Assembly: GCF_001509485.1 (NCBI RefSeq)
Contig: NZ_LLZI01000169.1
Span: 1-64,000, forward strand
Direction: 5' to 3'
Source: Streptomyces sp. NRRL F-4489
Lineage (GTDB): Bacteria > Actinomycetota > Actinomycetes > Streptomycetales > Streptomycetaceae
DNA length: 64,000 nucleotides
Below, one piece after another: positions 1 to 8,768 of this stretch (positions within the stretch are counted from its first letter, which is position 1; each line of letters begins with the position of its first letter). The position numbers were made by a program, and so were the translations under genes. The notes beneath the pieces were generated by a model. That model was not told the DNA's origin, ran no database searches, and saw nothing but the letters and a program-made list of their open reading frames with translations.

Positions 1-1
1 C

Positions 2-1189
2 CCCTGGCACCACTACGACCCCTGGGCCACCCCCCTGACCGGCCCCCCGCCGACCGCCGTCCCGGCCCGCAAAGCCCGCCGCCGCGGCCCCCTCGTGGCC
101 GGTGCCCTCGTCCTGGCGCTGATCGCCGGGGGAGTCGGCGGCGTGGCCGGGGCCTACGTCGAGCGGTACGGCGGGATCGACGACATCAAGCTGCCGCAGG
201 CCGCGGGCGACGCGGGCGGCCGCAGCCCGGAGAGCGTCGCCGGGATCGCCCGCGCCGCCCTGCCCGGCGTGGTCACCCTGCACGTCCGCGGCAACGCCGA
301 GCAGGGCACCGGCACCGGCTTCGTCCTCGACCGCCAGGGCCACATCCTCACCAACAACCACGTCGTCGAACCGGCCGGGACCGGCGGCGAGATATCGGTG
401 ACGTTCAGCGGCGGCCAGACCGCCCGGGCCCGGGTCGTCGGCCGGGACAGCGGCTACGACCTCGCCGTGGTGCAGGTCCAGGGCGTCACCGGCCTGCACC
501 CGCTCACCCTCGGCGACTCCGACGCGGTGCAGGTCGGCGACCCGGTGGTGGCGATCGGCGCCCCGTTCGACCTCGCCAACACCGTCACGTCCGGGATCAT
601 CAGTGCCAAGCAGCGGCCGATCACCGCCGGCGGCAAGAAGGGCGACGGCAGCGATGTGTCGTACGTCGACGCGCTGCAGACCGACGCGCCCATCAACCCC
701 GGCAATTCCGGCGGGCCGCTGGTGGACGCCCGGGCCCGGGTGATCGGCATCAACAGCGCGATCCGGGCGGCCGACAGCGGCACCGGCGGCCCGGACGGCG
801 GCGGCCAGGGCGGCAGCATCGGCCTCGGCTTCGCGATACCGGTCAATCAGGCCAAGCGGGTCGCCGAGGAGCTGATCAACACCGGCCGGGCCACCCACCC
901 GGTGATCGGCGTCACGCTGGAGATGGAGTACGACGGCGACGGCGCCCGGATCGGCGACGGCAAGGGCGGCGGGCAGCCGCCGGTCACCCCGGGCGGGCCG
1001 GGCGCGCGGGCGGGCCTCCGGCCGGGCGACGTCATCACCCAGGTGGACGGCGCGCCCGTGCACAGCGGCGAGGAGCTGATCATCAAGATCCGCAGCCACC
1101 GGCCCGGTGACGTCCTCACACTGACGGTCCAGCGGGACGGCGGCGAGCGGTCCGTCCGGCTGACACTCGGTTCCTCCGGCCGGGACTGA
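2..1189 (+). CDS. HtrA/DegP-type serine protease with PDZ domain, 5' end outside window
   Basis: Membrane-anchored trypsin-like protease for extracytoplasmic protein quality control. The frame is open from base 2, so the gene begins upstream. The visible N-terminus is Pro- and Arg-rich, then comes one membrane segment coded around 95-160. The catalytic triad is visible: His at 359-361 (TNNHVVEP), Asp at 458-460 (GYDLAVV) and Ser at 707-709 (NPGNSGGPLV). A PDZ domain follows from about 890 to the end (GARAGLRPGDVI). The cytoplasmic N-terminus, single anchor, protease and one PDZ are typical of actinobacterial HtrA. tatB follows after 117 bp. The internal GTG at 95 would remove the cytoplasmic part and is not preferred. 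Confidence 0.93.
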   Translation, partial: PWHHYDPWATPLTGPPPTAVPARKARRRGPLVAGALVLALIAGGVGGVAGAYVERYGGIDDIKLPQAAGDAGGRSPESVAGIARAALPGVVTLHVRGNAEQGTGTGFVLDRQGHILTNNHVVEPAGTGGEISVTFSGGQTARARVVGRDSGYDLAVVQVQGVTGLHPLTLGDSDAVQVGDPVVAIGAPFDLANTVTSGIISAKQRPITAGGKKGDGSDVSYVDALQTDAPINPGNSGGPLVDARARVIGINSAIRAADSGTGGPDGGGQGGSIGLGFAIPVNQAKRVAEELINTGRATHPVIGVTLEMEYDGDGARIGDGKGGGQPPVTPGGPGARAGLRPGDVITQVDGAPVHSGEELIIKIRSHRPGDVLTLTVQRDGGERSVRLTLGSSGRD

Positions 1190-1306
1190 TCGTTTGCACG
1201 GTGTTGGGACGGGCGACTCCCGTCCGGTGCCGGGGGCCAGGTACGGTGAGAGACGGCCTGGCCCCGAAACCCCCCGAAGGCCGCGGATACCCCAAGGAGC
1301 TGCAAG

Positions 1307-1822
1307 GTGTTCTTCGACATAGGACCCCTAGAGCTGGTGACGATCGTGGTCCTCGCGGTGCTCATCTTCGGGCCGGAGAAGCTGCCCAAGGTCATCCAGG
1401 ACGTATCGGCCGTCATCCGCAAGATCCGGGCGTTCTCCGACAGCGCCAAGGAGGACATCCGCAACGAGCTCGGTCCGGATTTCCAGGACTTCGAGTTCGA
1501 GGACCTCAAACCGCGGAACTTCGTCCGCAAGCACGTCCTGGAGAAGGACGAGTACGGCCTGCGCGAGCTCGCCGAGATCCGCGACGGCTTCGATCTGAAG
1601 AAGGAGATGGCCGAGGTCACCGAGGCGGTCCGGGAGAGCACCGCGCCCCGGTCCGCCGCTGCCGCCCCCGCCGCGGCCGCGAACGGCACGCCGCTGAGCC
1701 TGACCAAGGAGTCCCCGGCCCCGTCCGCGGAGCCCCCGGCCGCCGGCCGTCCGGACATGTTCACCAAGGACACCGGCACCGCGCGCCGCGAGCCCCCGCC
1801 CTTCGACGCCGACGCGACGTGA
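1307..1822 (+). CDS. tatB: Sec-independent (Tat) translocase subunit TatB
   Basis: TatB binds twin-arginine signal peptides with TatC and passes folded proteins to TatA at the cytoplasmic membrane. The 171-aa product has a short N-terminal membrane helix at about residues 5-22, the conserved FGPEKLP hinge, then an amphipathic helix and a long polar, Ala/Pro-rich tail. Start GTG at 1307 is set by AAGGAG at 1294-1299. The VLIFGPEKLPK signature separates TatB/TatA from other small membrane proteins, and the long charged tail favours TatB. It lies downstream of an HtrA-type gene, an arrangement I recall from other Streptomyces. tatA and tatC are not in the window. Confidence 0.95.
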   Translation: MFFDIGPLELVTIVVLAVLIFGPEKLPKVIQDVSAVIRKIRAFSDSAKEDIRNELGPDFQDFEFEDLKPRNFVRKHVLEKDEYGLRELAEIRDGFDLKKEMAEVTEAVRESTAPRSAAAAPAAAANGTPLSLTKESPAPSAEPPAAGRPDMFTKDTGTARREPPPFDADAT

Positions 1823-1939
1823 GTATCTCGTATGCCCGGCTGTGTTGACGCCACTGGCTATGCTCCCGGTGTCCGGGGTGAGGTCGCCTGAGGGGGGCGG
1901 GCCGCCCACGACGCAGGGCAACGAGGAGGCTCCGCGCAG

Positions 1940-2587
1940 ATGGAGACGACGAGTCGGACAGCCACCCACGAGGTGTCCGCCGATCCGGGCCGGAAGGCCG
2001 ACGGCTATCTGCTGGCCGCGTTCCCGTGGTACGGCCTCGACGAGGCGTTCACCGGTCCGCGCTGGCTGATGCGGGTCGGCACGGCCGCCGACGGCACCGT
2101 CGAGCACGGCGCGACCGGCCACGGCACGGAGCCGACCATAAAGGCGGAGTCCCCGGAGGACGAGCGGTTCGCGGTGGTGGTGACGGTCGCCAGCCGCCCC
2201 GTACGGCGCAGCGGTGACGGCACCGGTGTCCTGGAGGCCACCTCGGTCTCGACGGCGGCCTGGCTGGCCGGCTCCGGCCTCCTGGCCCACACCTGGCCCA
2301 ACCGCATGGACCGCTCGCTGCGCCAGGACTGGCTCGACCAGCAGACCATGATCGCCTGGGAGCTGGCCGACGACCTCACCGCCGAGAGCTGGAGCGAGCT
2401 GATGCTGCCGGTGGACGGTGTGCCGACGCCGTTCTGCTACCGCGAGTCCGAGTACGGCTGGGTGCTCGCCGGGGCCTCCGGCGGCGACGGGCCGGACGGG
2501 GTGCTGCTCGGCGCCTACGGGCGCGGGATGAGCGCCTACGGGCTGGGCTTCTCGGCGATCGAGGACCTGGGGGCGTACGAGGGCTGA
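1940..2587 (+). CDS. Conserved actinobacterial protein of unknown function
   Basis: A 215-aa soluble protein with no signal peptide or membrane segment and no motif I recognise. It contains a central stretch (residues about 60-130) ending in a Trp- and Asp-rich segment (RQDWLDQQTMIAWELAD) and a Gly-rich C-terminus. The start ATG at 1940 follows GAGGAGG at about 1926, so translation is well supported. It lies between tatB and the convergent mrp gene and is followed by the hairpin at 2684-2711. Function should not be guessed from this position alone. It has the codon bias of its neighbours. Confidence 0.8.
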   Translation: METTSRTATHEVSADPGRKADGYLLAAFPWYGLDEAFTGPRWLMRVGTAADGTVEHGATGHGTEPTIKAESPEDERFAVVVTVASRPVRRSGDGTGVLEATSVSTAAWLAGSGLLAHTWPNRMDRSLRQDWLDQQTMIAWELADDLTAESWSELMLPVDGVPTPFCYRESEYGWVLAGASGGDGPDGVLLGAYGRGMSAYGLGFSAIEDLGAYEG

Positions 2588-2683
2588 GCGGCCCGTACGC
2601 GGGCCGGGCGGGCGTACGCGGGGGCAGGGGGAGCGGGCGCGCGGACACGATCACCCGGGCGCGCGGCGGCGGCGGGAACGGCA

Positions 2684-2711
2684 AAGGGCGGACCCCATGG
2701 GGCCCGCCCTT
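2684..2711. terminator. Stem-loop terminator between convergent genes
   Basis: AAGGGCGG at 2684-2691 pairs with CCGCCCTT at 2704-2711, and an inner CCCC/GGGG adds four more pairs across one mismatch. It lies between the 215-aa gene (+) and mrp (-) and has A-rich and T-rich flanks on the two strands, so it could end transcription from both sides. Confidence 0.75.
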
Positions 2712-2738
2712 CAGCAGCGGAACGTATCGCCCGCGCCG

Positions 2739-3905
2739 TCAGAACTTGTTGCGCGGTGTGATCCCCAGCGACATGCCCGACAGGCCGCGCTGACGGCCGC
2801 CCAGCTTCCCGGCGATGGCGCGGATCGCGGCACCGGCGGGGGAGTCCGGGTCGGTCAGCACGACCGGCTTGCCCTCGTCGCCGCCCTCGCGCAGCCGGAC
2901 GTCGATCGGGATCGCGCCGAGCACCGGGACCTGTGTGCCGGTGGTCTTCGTCAGCCCCTCGGCGACCCGCTCGCCGCCGCCGGTGCCGAAGACGTCCACC
3001 ATCTCGTCGCAGTGCGGGCAGGGCAGCCCGGACATGTTCTCCACCACGCCGACGATCTTCTGGTGGGTCTGCACGGCGATCGAACCGGCCCGCTCGGCGA
3101 CCTCGGCGGCGGCCTGCTGCGGGGTGGTGACGACCAGGATCTCGGCGTTCGGGACGAGCTGCGCCACGGAGATGGCGATATCGCCGGTGCCGGGCGGCAG
3201 GTCCAGCAGCAGGACGTCGAGGTCGCCCCAGTAGACGTCGGCGAGGAACTGCTGGAGGGCGCGGTGCAGCATCGGGCCGCGCCAGACGACCGGGGCGTTG
3301 CCGGGCGTGAACATGCCGATCGAGATGACCTTCACACCGTGCGCGGACGGCGGCATGATCATGTTCTCGACCTGGGTGGGCCGGCCGTCCGCGCCGAGCA
3401 TCCGGGGCACCGAGTGGCCGTAGATGTCCGCGTCCACCACGCCGACCTTCAGGCCGTCGGCGGCCATCGCGGCGGCGAGGTTGACCGTCACCGAGGACTT
3501 GCCGACACCGCCCTTGCCGGAGGCGACCGCGTAGACCCGGGTCAGCGAGCCGGGCTTGGCGAACGGGATCTCCCGCTCGGCGGTCCCGCCGCGCAGCGAC
3601 GCCGCCAGCTCCCGCCGCTGCTCGTCGCTCATCACCTCCAGCTCCACACCGGCGCGGGTGACGCCGGGCACCCGCTCGACGGCCTCGCGGACGCTGCTGA
3701 TGATCGTCTCGCGCATCGGGCAGCCGGAGACGGTGAGGTAGACCACGACCGCCACCGAGCCGTCCGCGGCGATCTCCACCGATTTGACCATCCCCAGTTC
3801 GGTGATGGGGCGGTGGATCTCGGGGTCGTTCACCGTCGCGAGCGCTTCGCGGATCGCGTCCTCGCTCGGGGCGGAGCCGGCGGGCTGGGGCGTGTCAGTT
3901 GCCAT
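2739..3905 (-). CDS. mrp: Mrp/NBP35-family iron-sulfur carrier ATPase (ApbC)
   Basis: A P-loop ATPase that carries and transfers Fe-S clusters to apoproteins in the cytoplasm. In 388 aa, an N-terminal DUF59/MIP18-like domain (about 15-95) is followed by a deviant Walker A (SGKGGVGKSS, residues 129-138), the switch region around LLLDLPPGTGD, and the CxxC cluster motif CPHC at 296-299 that bridges the dimer. Length and domain order are standard for bacterial Mrp. ATG at 3905 is the start and encodes MATDTPQPAG. The DUF1003 gene ends 42 bp upstream on the same strand. Confidence 0.95.
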   Translation of the reverse strand: MATDTPQPAGSAPSEDAIREALATVNDPEIHRPITELGMVKSVEIAADGSVAVVVYLTVSGCPMRETIISSVREAVERVPGVTRAGVELEVMSDEQRRELAASLRGGTAEREIPFAKPGSLTRVYAVASGKGGVGKSSVTVNLAAAMAADGLKVGVVDADIYGHSVPRMLGADGRPTQVENMIMPPSAHGVKVISIGMFTPGNAPVVWRGPMLHRALQQFLADVYWGDLDVLLLDLPPGTGDIAISVAQLVPNAEILVVTTPQQAAAEVAERAGSIAVQTHQKIVGVVENMSGLPCPHCDEMVDVFGTGGGERVAEGLTKTTGTQVPVLGAIPIDVRLREGGDEGKPVVLTDPDSPAGAAIRAIAGKLGGRQRGLSGMSLGITPRNKF

Positions 3906-3947
3906 GACCCGATGGTACGGCGGGCGAGGGCGCCTCCGGTAAGGGCA

Positions 3948-4553
3948 TCAGCGGTCGTGTTCGTCACGCCCCGCGGGCTCGGGGCCGGCGGTCCGCTGCT
4001 GCTCCAGCTCGCGCAGCAGGTCCTCCAGTTCGGAGCGGATCCAGTCGCGGGTGGCGACCTCGCCCAGGCCCATCCGCAGCGCCGCGATCTCCCGCGTCAG
4101 GTACTCGGTGTCGGCGATGGACCGGTCGTTGCGCCGCCGGTCCTGCTCCAGATTGACCCGGTCCCGGTCGTCCTGGCGGTTCTGCGCGAGCAGGATCAGC
4201 GGGGCGGCGTACGACGCCTGGAGCGAGAGGGCCAGGGTCAGGAAGATGAACGGGTAGTTGTCGAACCGCAGGCTGCCCGGCGCGAGGACGTTCCAGCCGA
4301 TCCACAGGATGATCGTGACCGTCATCCAGACGAGGAAGCGGCCGGTCCCCAGGAAGCGGGCGATCTTCTCCGACAGCCGCCCGAACGCCTCCGGGTCGTA
4401 CTCCGGGAAGAACGTCCGGCGCGGCACCCGCGGCAGGTCCAGCCGGGCCCGCGGCCGCGGCTCCAGGGGCCGGTCGCCGGCGCCGCCCCGGCGGACCGCC
4501 GAGGCGCCGTGCGGCCGCCGCTCCTTCGGGCTCTCCCGGTCCTCAGCGCCCAT
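3948..4553 (-). CDS. DUF1003 family membrane protein
   Basis: A 201-aa protein with a charged Arg-rich N-terminus, two membrane helices (about residues 73-93 and 103-125) and a C-terminal coiled, highly charged segment (about 130-200) expected in the cytoplasm. The spacing of the helices and the AQNRQDDRDR motif match DUF1003; the biochemical function of that family is not established. Its start overlaps the end of the MgtE-N gene by 11 bp (4543-4553), so the two are likely translationally coupled and may act together, perhaps in divalent-cation handling. That last point is inference only. Confidence 0.88.
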   Translation of the reverse strand: MGAEDRESPKERRPHGASAVRRGGAGDRPLEPRPRARLDLPRVPRRTFFPEYDPEAFGRLSEKIARFLGTGRFLVWMTVTIILWIGWNVLAPGSLRFDNYPFIFLTLALSLQASYAAPLILLAQNRQDDRDRVNLEQDRRRNDRSIADTEYLTREIAALRMGLGEVATRDWIRSELEDLLRELEQQRTAGPEPAGRDEHDR

Positions 4554-5841
4554 CGGGGGCCTCCCCCGGGTGCCCGGCGGCGGTGGGCGCCGCGCCGTGC
4601 AGTCCGGCCTCCCGCCAGTCGTCCGGCAGCAGGTGGTCCAGTACGTCGTCCACGGTGACCGCGCCCAGCAGCGCCCCGCCCTCGTCCACCACCGGCGCCG
4701 CGACCATGTTGTACGCGGCGAGGTAGCCGGTCACCTCGGGCAGCGGGGTGTCCGGCCGCAGGGTCGGCAGATCGGTGTCCACCAGGAAGCTGACGAGGGT
4801 GAACGGCGGGTCCCGCAGCAGCCGTTGGAAGTGCACCAGGCCCAGGTACTTGCCGGTGGGCGTCTCGTCCGGGGGCCGGCAGACGTACACCTGGGCGGCG
4901 AGCGCGGGGGAGAGGTCGGGGTCGCGCACCCGGGCCAGCGCGTCCGCGACGGTGGCGTCCGGGCGCAGCACGATCGGCTCGGTGGTCATCAGCCCGCCCG
5001 CGGTGCGCTCCTCGTACGACATCAGCCGGCGGACGTCCGCCGCGTCCGAGGGGCGCATCAGGGCCAGCAGGCGCTCCTTCTCCTCCTCGGGGAGTTCGGA
5101 GAGCAGGTCGGCGGCGTCGTCGGGGTCCATCGCCTCCAGGACGTCGGCGGCCCGCTCCTCCTTCAGCTTGCCGATGATCTCCACCTGGTCGTCCTCCGGC
5201 AGCTCCTCCATCACATCGGCCAGCCGGTCGTCGTCCAGCGCCGCGGCGACCTCGGCGCGCCGCTTGGGCGAGAGGTGGTGCAGGACGCCCGCGAGGTCGG
5301 CGGGGCGCAGCTGCTCGAAGGTGGCCAGCAGATTCTCCGCGCCCTGGCCGTGCTCCTCCAGCGAGAAGCCGGTCACCGCCGACCACTCCACGGTGAGCGT
5401 GCCGCCCTTGCGGCGCAGCGGTCCGCCCTTGCCGCGCCGGACGAAGACCTTGTCGATCTCCCAGTCGCGGCGGGCCGGGAGCTGGGTGATGCCGATGTCG
5501 AGCACGGTGACCTCCTCGCCGGTCTCGACCAGCCGGACCCGCCGGTCCAGCAGCTCGCCGAAGACCAGCGTCTCGGACGCCCGCTGCTCGAAGCGGCGCA
5601 TGTTGACCACGCCGGTGGTGACGATCTGGCCGGACTCCACGCCGGTCACCCGGGTCATCGGTACGAAGATCCGGCGCCGGCTGATCACCTCGACCACCAG
5701 CCCCAGCAGCCGCGGCGGGCGGTCGCCGACGCGCAGCAGGGCGACCAGGTCCCGCAACCGCCCGACCTGATCGCCGTTGGGGTCGAAGACGGCGACGCCG
5801 GAGAAGTGGGAGACGAAGATCCGGGGGGTGACCACCGCCAT
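4543..5841 (-). CDS. MgtE-N / CBS domain protein with PRC-barrel start, no membrane part
   Basis: A 432-aa soluble protein that contains the cytoplasmic sensor half of MgtE magnesium channels without the channel. Order: PRC-barrel-like segments (about 1-150), MgtE N-terminal superhelix with repeated E/D-rich helices (about 160-285; for example ELPEDDQVEIIGKL and MDPDDAADLLSELP), then a CBS pair (about 290-410). I place the start at ATG 5841, with GGGAGAAGGG about 11 nt upstream, rather than ATG 5883, which has no ribosome site. Acidic faces of MgtE-N bind Mg2+ in the true transporter; whether this protein senses Mg2+ is inferred. corA lies 2 kb away. Confidence 0.88.
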   Translation of the reverse strand: MAVVTPRIFVSHFSGVAVFDPNGDQVGRLRDLVALLRVGDRPPRLLGLVVEVISRRRIFVPMTRVTGVESGQIVTTGVVNMRRFEQRASETLVFGELLDRRVRLVETGEEVTVLDIGITQLPARRDWEIDKVFVRRGKGGPLRRKGGTLTVEWSAVTGFSLEEHGQGAENLLATFEQLRPADLAGVLHHLSPKRRAEVAAALDDDRLADVMEELPEDDQVEIIGKLKEERAADVLEAMDPDDAADLLSELPEEEKERLLALMRPSDAADVRRLMSYEERTAGGLMTTEPIVLRPDATVADALARVRDPDLSPALAAQVYVCRPPDETPTGKYLGLVHFQRLLRDPPFTLVSFLVDTDLPTLRPDTPLPEVTGYLAAYNMVAAPVVDEGGALLGAVTVDDVLDHLLPDDWREAGLHGAAPTAAGHPGEAPDGR

Positions 5842-5910
5842 GGAAAGCGCCGCCCTTCTCCCTTTCCGTCCGGATTGCTCCATCGTTGATCGGAAAACAA
5901 CGCGTTGGTT

Positions 5911-5928
5911 CGGGTTCAGGCTAACCCG
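5911..5928 (-). promoter_or_regulatory. Candidate promoter for the MgtE-N gene inside an inverted repeat
   Basis: On the minus strand TAGCCT (5918-5923) resembles a -10 box and sits in the centre of CGGGTT/AACCCG arms (5911-5916 and 5923-5928). A 10-bp palindrome, CAACGCGTTG, follows at 5898-5907 in the presumed leader. The arrangement suggests a repressor site over the -10. No convincing -35 is seen. Confidence 0.4.
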
Positions 5929-6121
5929 CCGGGAAGGGCCGCGCCCCGGCGGGACCGGCCGTATGGTGGCCGCCCCGGACCGGGCTGCCGCGCCGGTACG
6001 CCACGGGTACGCTGCCGTGAGCTGTCGAGATCAGCGCCGGTCGGGTTCGGCGCGTGCCGGGTTCCCCGCTGGTCGAGTTCAGTGCTGCGCCGAGATCAAC
6101 GCTTCAGGAGGCAGAGCCGAC

Positions 6122-6892
6122 GTGAGTGCCATCCCCCCGGTCGCCACCCGCCGGCCGCCGGCCGGAATCCGACGCGCCGGGCGGGCGCTGCCGGCGGTGG
6201 CGGTGTGCGCGGTCCTGACCGCGGCGGTGGCGGGCTGCGCCGGGGACGACCCGGACGCCGGCACCAACGGGGTGGGCAAGCTGCCCGCCCGGCAGATCGA
6301 GGCCCGGGCCCGGGCCGCCGCCGTCGCGGCCGGCACCGTCCGGCTCTCCGGAAAGGTCGTCAGCGAGGGCGCCACCTACACCCTGGACATGCGGCTGGCC
6401 AAGGAGGGCGCCCGCGGCGAACTGAGCACCGGGACGACCTCCTTCCAGCTGCTGCGGGTCGGCGGCGCGCTCTATCTGAAGGCGGACGCGTCCTTCTGGG
6501 CCGGCGAGAAGAACAGCGGCTCCGACGGGGCCGCCGCGAAACTGGGCGGGAAATACGTCAAGGTGCCCGCCGCCGACCCGGTCTACCGGCGCTTCAGCGG
6601 CTTCACCGACAAGGACACCCTGCTCCCGGCGCTGCTCGCGCTGCACGGCGAGCTGACGACGGGGAAACGGGCCACGGTGGACGGCGTCCGCACCGTCCAG
6701 GTGACCGCCGGCGCCGGGTCCGGCGGCACCCTCGACGTCTCCCTGGAGGGGCAGCCGTATCCGCTGCGGCTCCAGCGCGCGGGCGGCGCGGGCCAGGTCA
6801 AGCTCGCCGACTGGGGCAAGGACCTGGACCTCAAGGCCCCGGCCCAGGACCAGGTCGTGGACTACGGGAAGCAGATCGCGCGGACGGGCTGA
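6122..6892 (+). CDS. Lipoprotein, LppX/LprG-like
   Basis: A 256-aa secreted lipoprotein. GTG at 6122 is the start, with AGGAGG at 6106-6111. The signal peptide has an Arg-rich n-region and ends in the lipobox VAGC, with lipidation expected at Cys39. The mature part has the alternating beta pattern and the phrases VRLSGKVVSEG, YTLDMRLAKEG and GALYLKAD that are typical of LppX/LprAFG-type lipid-binding lipoproteins. That fold assignment is from pattern only. It is convergent with the 183-aa gene at 6993-7544. A longer in-frame extension upstream (from 5777) has no ribosome site and crosses the promoter of the divergent gene. Confidence 0.88.
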   Translation: MSAIPPVATRRPPAGIRRAGRALPAVAVCAVLTAAVAGCAGDDPDAGTNGVGKLPARQIEARARAAAVAAGTVRLSGKVVSEGATYTLDMRLAKEGARGELSTGTTSFQLLRVGGALYLKADASFWAGEKNSGSDGAAAKLGGKYVKVPAADPVYRRFSGFTDKDTLLPALLALHGELTTGKRATVDGVRTVQVTAGAGSGGTLDVSLEGQPYPLRLQRAGGAGQVKLADWGKDLDLKAPAQDQVVDYGKQIARTG

Positions 6893-6992
6893 GCCGCGTA
6901 CGCGTACGGGACGAGCCGCGCGCCGGGACGCGGGCCCCGGCCGGTACGTATACGGGCTGAGCCGCGCCCCGACCGGGCCGGCCGCCGCCCCC

Positions 6993-7544
6993 TCAGCCCT
7001 TCCGCCCCCGCCGCAGCAGCTTCGGCAGCGCCGCCGGCACCGGCCGCCGGGTGGTCGCGGGCGAGCCGACCGGCGGCGCGGCGTGCGAACCGTCCGGCAT
7101 CAGCCCGGGCCGCTGCGCCGCCGCGCCGGCCGGTGTCAGCCGCAGCACCCGGCACTCCCGCGCCCAGCGTTCGCCGATGGTGTCCGCGTCCGGGGCGTTG
7201 AGCCGCTTGCCCTTCAGCTCCTCGACGGCGGCCTGCCACTCCTCGCCGCCGGGCGCCAGCTCGCGCACCGCGGCCGGCCAGGCGACCAGCCGGCCGCCCT
7301 TGTCCTTGCTGCGGACGGTGACCGTGACGGTGGCGCCGTCGGTGAGCCCCAGCCCGTCCAGCGGCTGCTCGCCGCCCCCGGGGCCCGGGCTGCCGACGAG
7401 GCAGGCCGCCCCGTCGTGCCAGACATGCCACAGCGCCCGCGCCGGGCCGGCGGCCCCCCGCACCCAGATCAGGCCGGACTTCTTCGCGGCCTCCTCGATG
7501 AGCGCCTGATCCAGCAGCGCCTGCGACACGGTCTCCTCCGTCAT
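6993..7544 (-). CDS. Conserved hypothetical protein
   Basis: A 183-aa soluble protein. The first 120 residues look like a compact alpha/beta domain (GLIWVRGAAGPARALWHVWH, then a VTVTVRSKD strand), and the last 45 are a Pro-rich tail ending in a basic RRGRKG. I recognise no catalytic motif. The strand pattern recalls FMN-binding split-barrel proteins, but this is weak. The ATG at 7544 encodes MTEETVSQALLDQ. It lies downstream of corA on the same strand, separated by the 7588-7610 stem-loop. Confidence 0.75.
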   Translation of the reverse strand: MTEETVSQALLDQALIEEAAKKSGLIWVRGAAGPARALWHVWHDGAACLVGSPGPGGGEQPLDGLGLTDGATVTVTVRSKDKGGRLVAWPAAVRELAPGGEEWQAAVEELKGKRLNAPDADTIGERWARECRVLRLTPAGAAAQRPGLMPDGSHAAPPVGSPATTRRPVPAALPKLLRRGRKG

Positions 7545-7587
7545 GGGCCTCAGCCTAATCGGCCCGGCGGCCGGGCCCCGGGGCCGC

Positions 7588-7610
7588 CCGGGCGGTGAGA
7601 CGCCGCCCGG
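7588..7610. terminator. Probable terminator after corA
   Basis: CCGGGCGG (7588-7595) and CCGCCCGG (7603-7610) form an 8-bp stem with a 7-nt loop, directly 3' of the corA stop on the minus strand. There is no U-run, as is common in Streptomyces. Confidence 0.5.
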
Positions 7611-7625
7611 CCCCGGCCCCCGGTG

Positions 7626-8768
7626 TCACAGCCAGCCGTTGCGCTTGAAGCCGCGGTGGATGCCGAAGCAGATCGCGACGGTGACCAGCAGCACGGTCGG
7701 GTAGCCGTACTTCCACTTCAGCTCCGGCATGTACGAGAAGTTCATGCCGTAGATGCCGGCGATCATCGTCGGTACGGCGAAGATCGCGGCCCAGGCGGTG
7801 ATCTTGCGCATGTCCTCGTTCTGCGCCACCGCGGCCTGCGCGAGGTTGGCCTGGAGGATGGAGTTCAGCAGGTCGTCGAAGGACAGCACCTGCTCGTTGA
7901 CGCGCGCCAGGTGGTCGGCGACGTCCCGGAAGTACTTCTGGATGTCGGCGTCGACCAGCCGCATCGGACGCTCGCTCAGCAGCTGCATCGGGCGCAGCAG
8001 CGGCGACACCGCGCGCTTGAACTCCAGTACCTCGCGCTTGAGTTGGTAGATCCGCCCGGCGTCGCCGCCCTTGGCGGCCCCCGCCGCGCCGGCCGCCGCC
8101 TTACCGCCCGCACCCTTGCCGGCGCCGGAGCTGAAAACGTCGATCTCCACCTCGTCGATGTCCTCCTGGACCGCGCCGGCCACCGCCATGTAGCCGTCGA
8201 CGACCTGGTCGGCGATGGCGTGCAGCACCGCGGACGGGCCCTTGGCCAGCCGCTCGGGGTCCTCCTGGAGGCGGTGCCGCAGGGCGCGCAGCGAACCCTG
8301 GCCGCCGTGCCGGACGGTGACGATGAAGTTCGGGCCGGTGAAGCACATCACCTCGCCGGTCTCCACCACCTCGCTGGTCGCGGTCAGCTCGTCGTGCTCG
8401 ACATAGTGGACGGTCTTGAAGACCGTGAAGAGGGTGTCGTCGTAGCGCTCCAGCTTGGGCCGCTGGTGCGCGTGGACGGCGTCCTCCACGGCGAGCGGGT
8501 GCAGCCCGAACTCCTGGGCGATACCGGCGAATTCGGACTCGGTCGGCTCGTGCAGACCGATCCACACGAAACCCCCCTCGTCCCGGACGCCGGCGATCGC
8601 CTCGCCGGGGGAGGCGGTGCCGGTCACCCGGTGGCCGTCGCGGTAGATCCCGCAGTCGACGACGGCGCTGTTGGCGCAGGCGGGGGCGGTGGAGGCGGTG
8701 CGGTAAGGGCTGTCGTCGCGGCGCCGGGCGGGGCGGACAGCGGCGCGCAGGTCGCGGATCATCGACAT
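7626..8768 (-). CDS. corA: CorA-type magnesium/cobalt channel
   Basis: Pentameric inner-membrane Mg2+ channel. The 380-aa product has the large cytoplasmic funnel domain (about 1-315), the long stalk helix, then two C-terminal membrane helices with the signature GMN at 341-343 (YGMNFSYMPE) between them and a basic C-terminal tail (FKRNGWL). An Ala/Gly-rich insertion near residues 220-245 is unusual but lies in the cytoplasmic domain. ATG at 8768 is the start, with AAGGAG at 8775-8780. No gene is seen for over 500 bp upstream, so a long leader is possible. Confidence 0.95.
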   Translation of the reverse strand: MSMIRDLRAAVRPARRRDDSPYRTASTAPACANSAVVDCGIYRDGHRVTGTASPGEAIAGVRDEGGFVWIGLHEPTESEFAGIAQEFGLHPLAVEDAVHAHQRPKLERYDDTLFTVFKTVHYVEHDELTATSEVVETGEVMCFTGPNFIVTVRHGGQGSLRALRHRLQEDPERLAKGPSAVLHAIADQVVDGYMAVAGAVQEDIDEVEIDVFSSGAGKGAGGKAAAGAAGAAKGGDAGRIYQLKREVLEFKRAVSPLLRPMQLLSERPMRLVDADIQKYFRDVADHLARVNEQVLSFDDLLNSILQANLAQAAVAQNEDMRKITAWAAIFAVPTMIAGIYGMNFSYMPELKWKYGYPTVLLVTVAICFGIHRGFKRNGWL

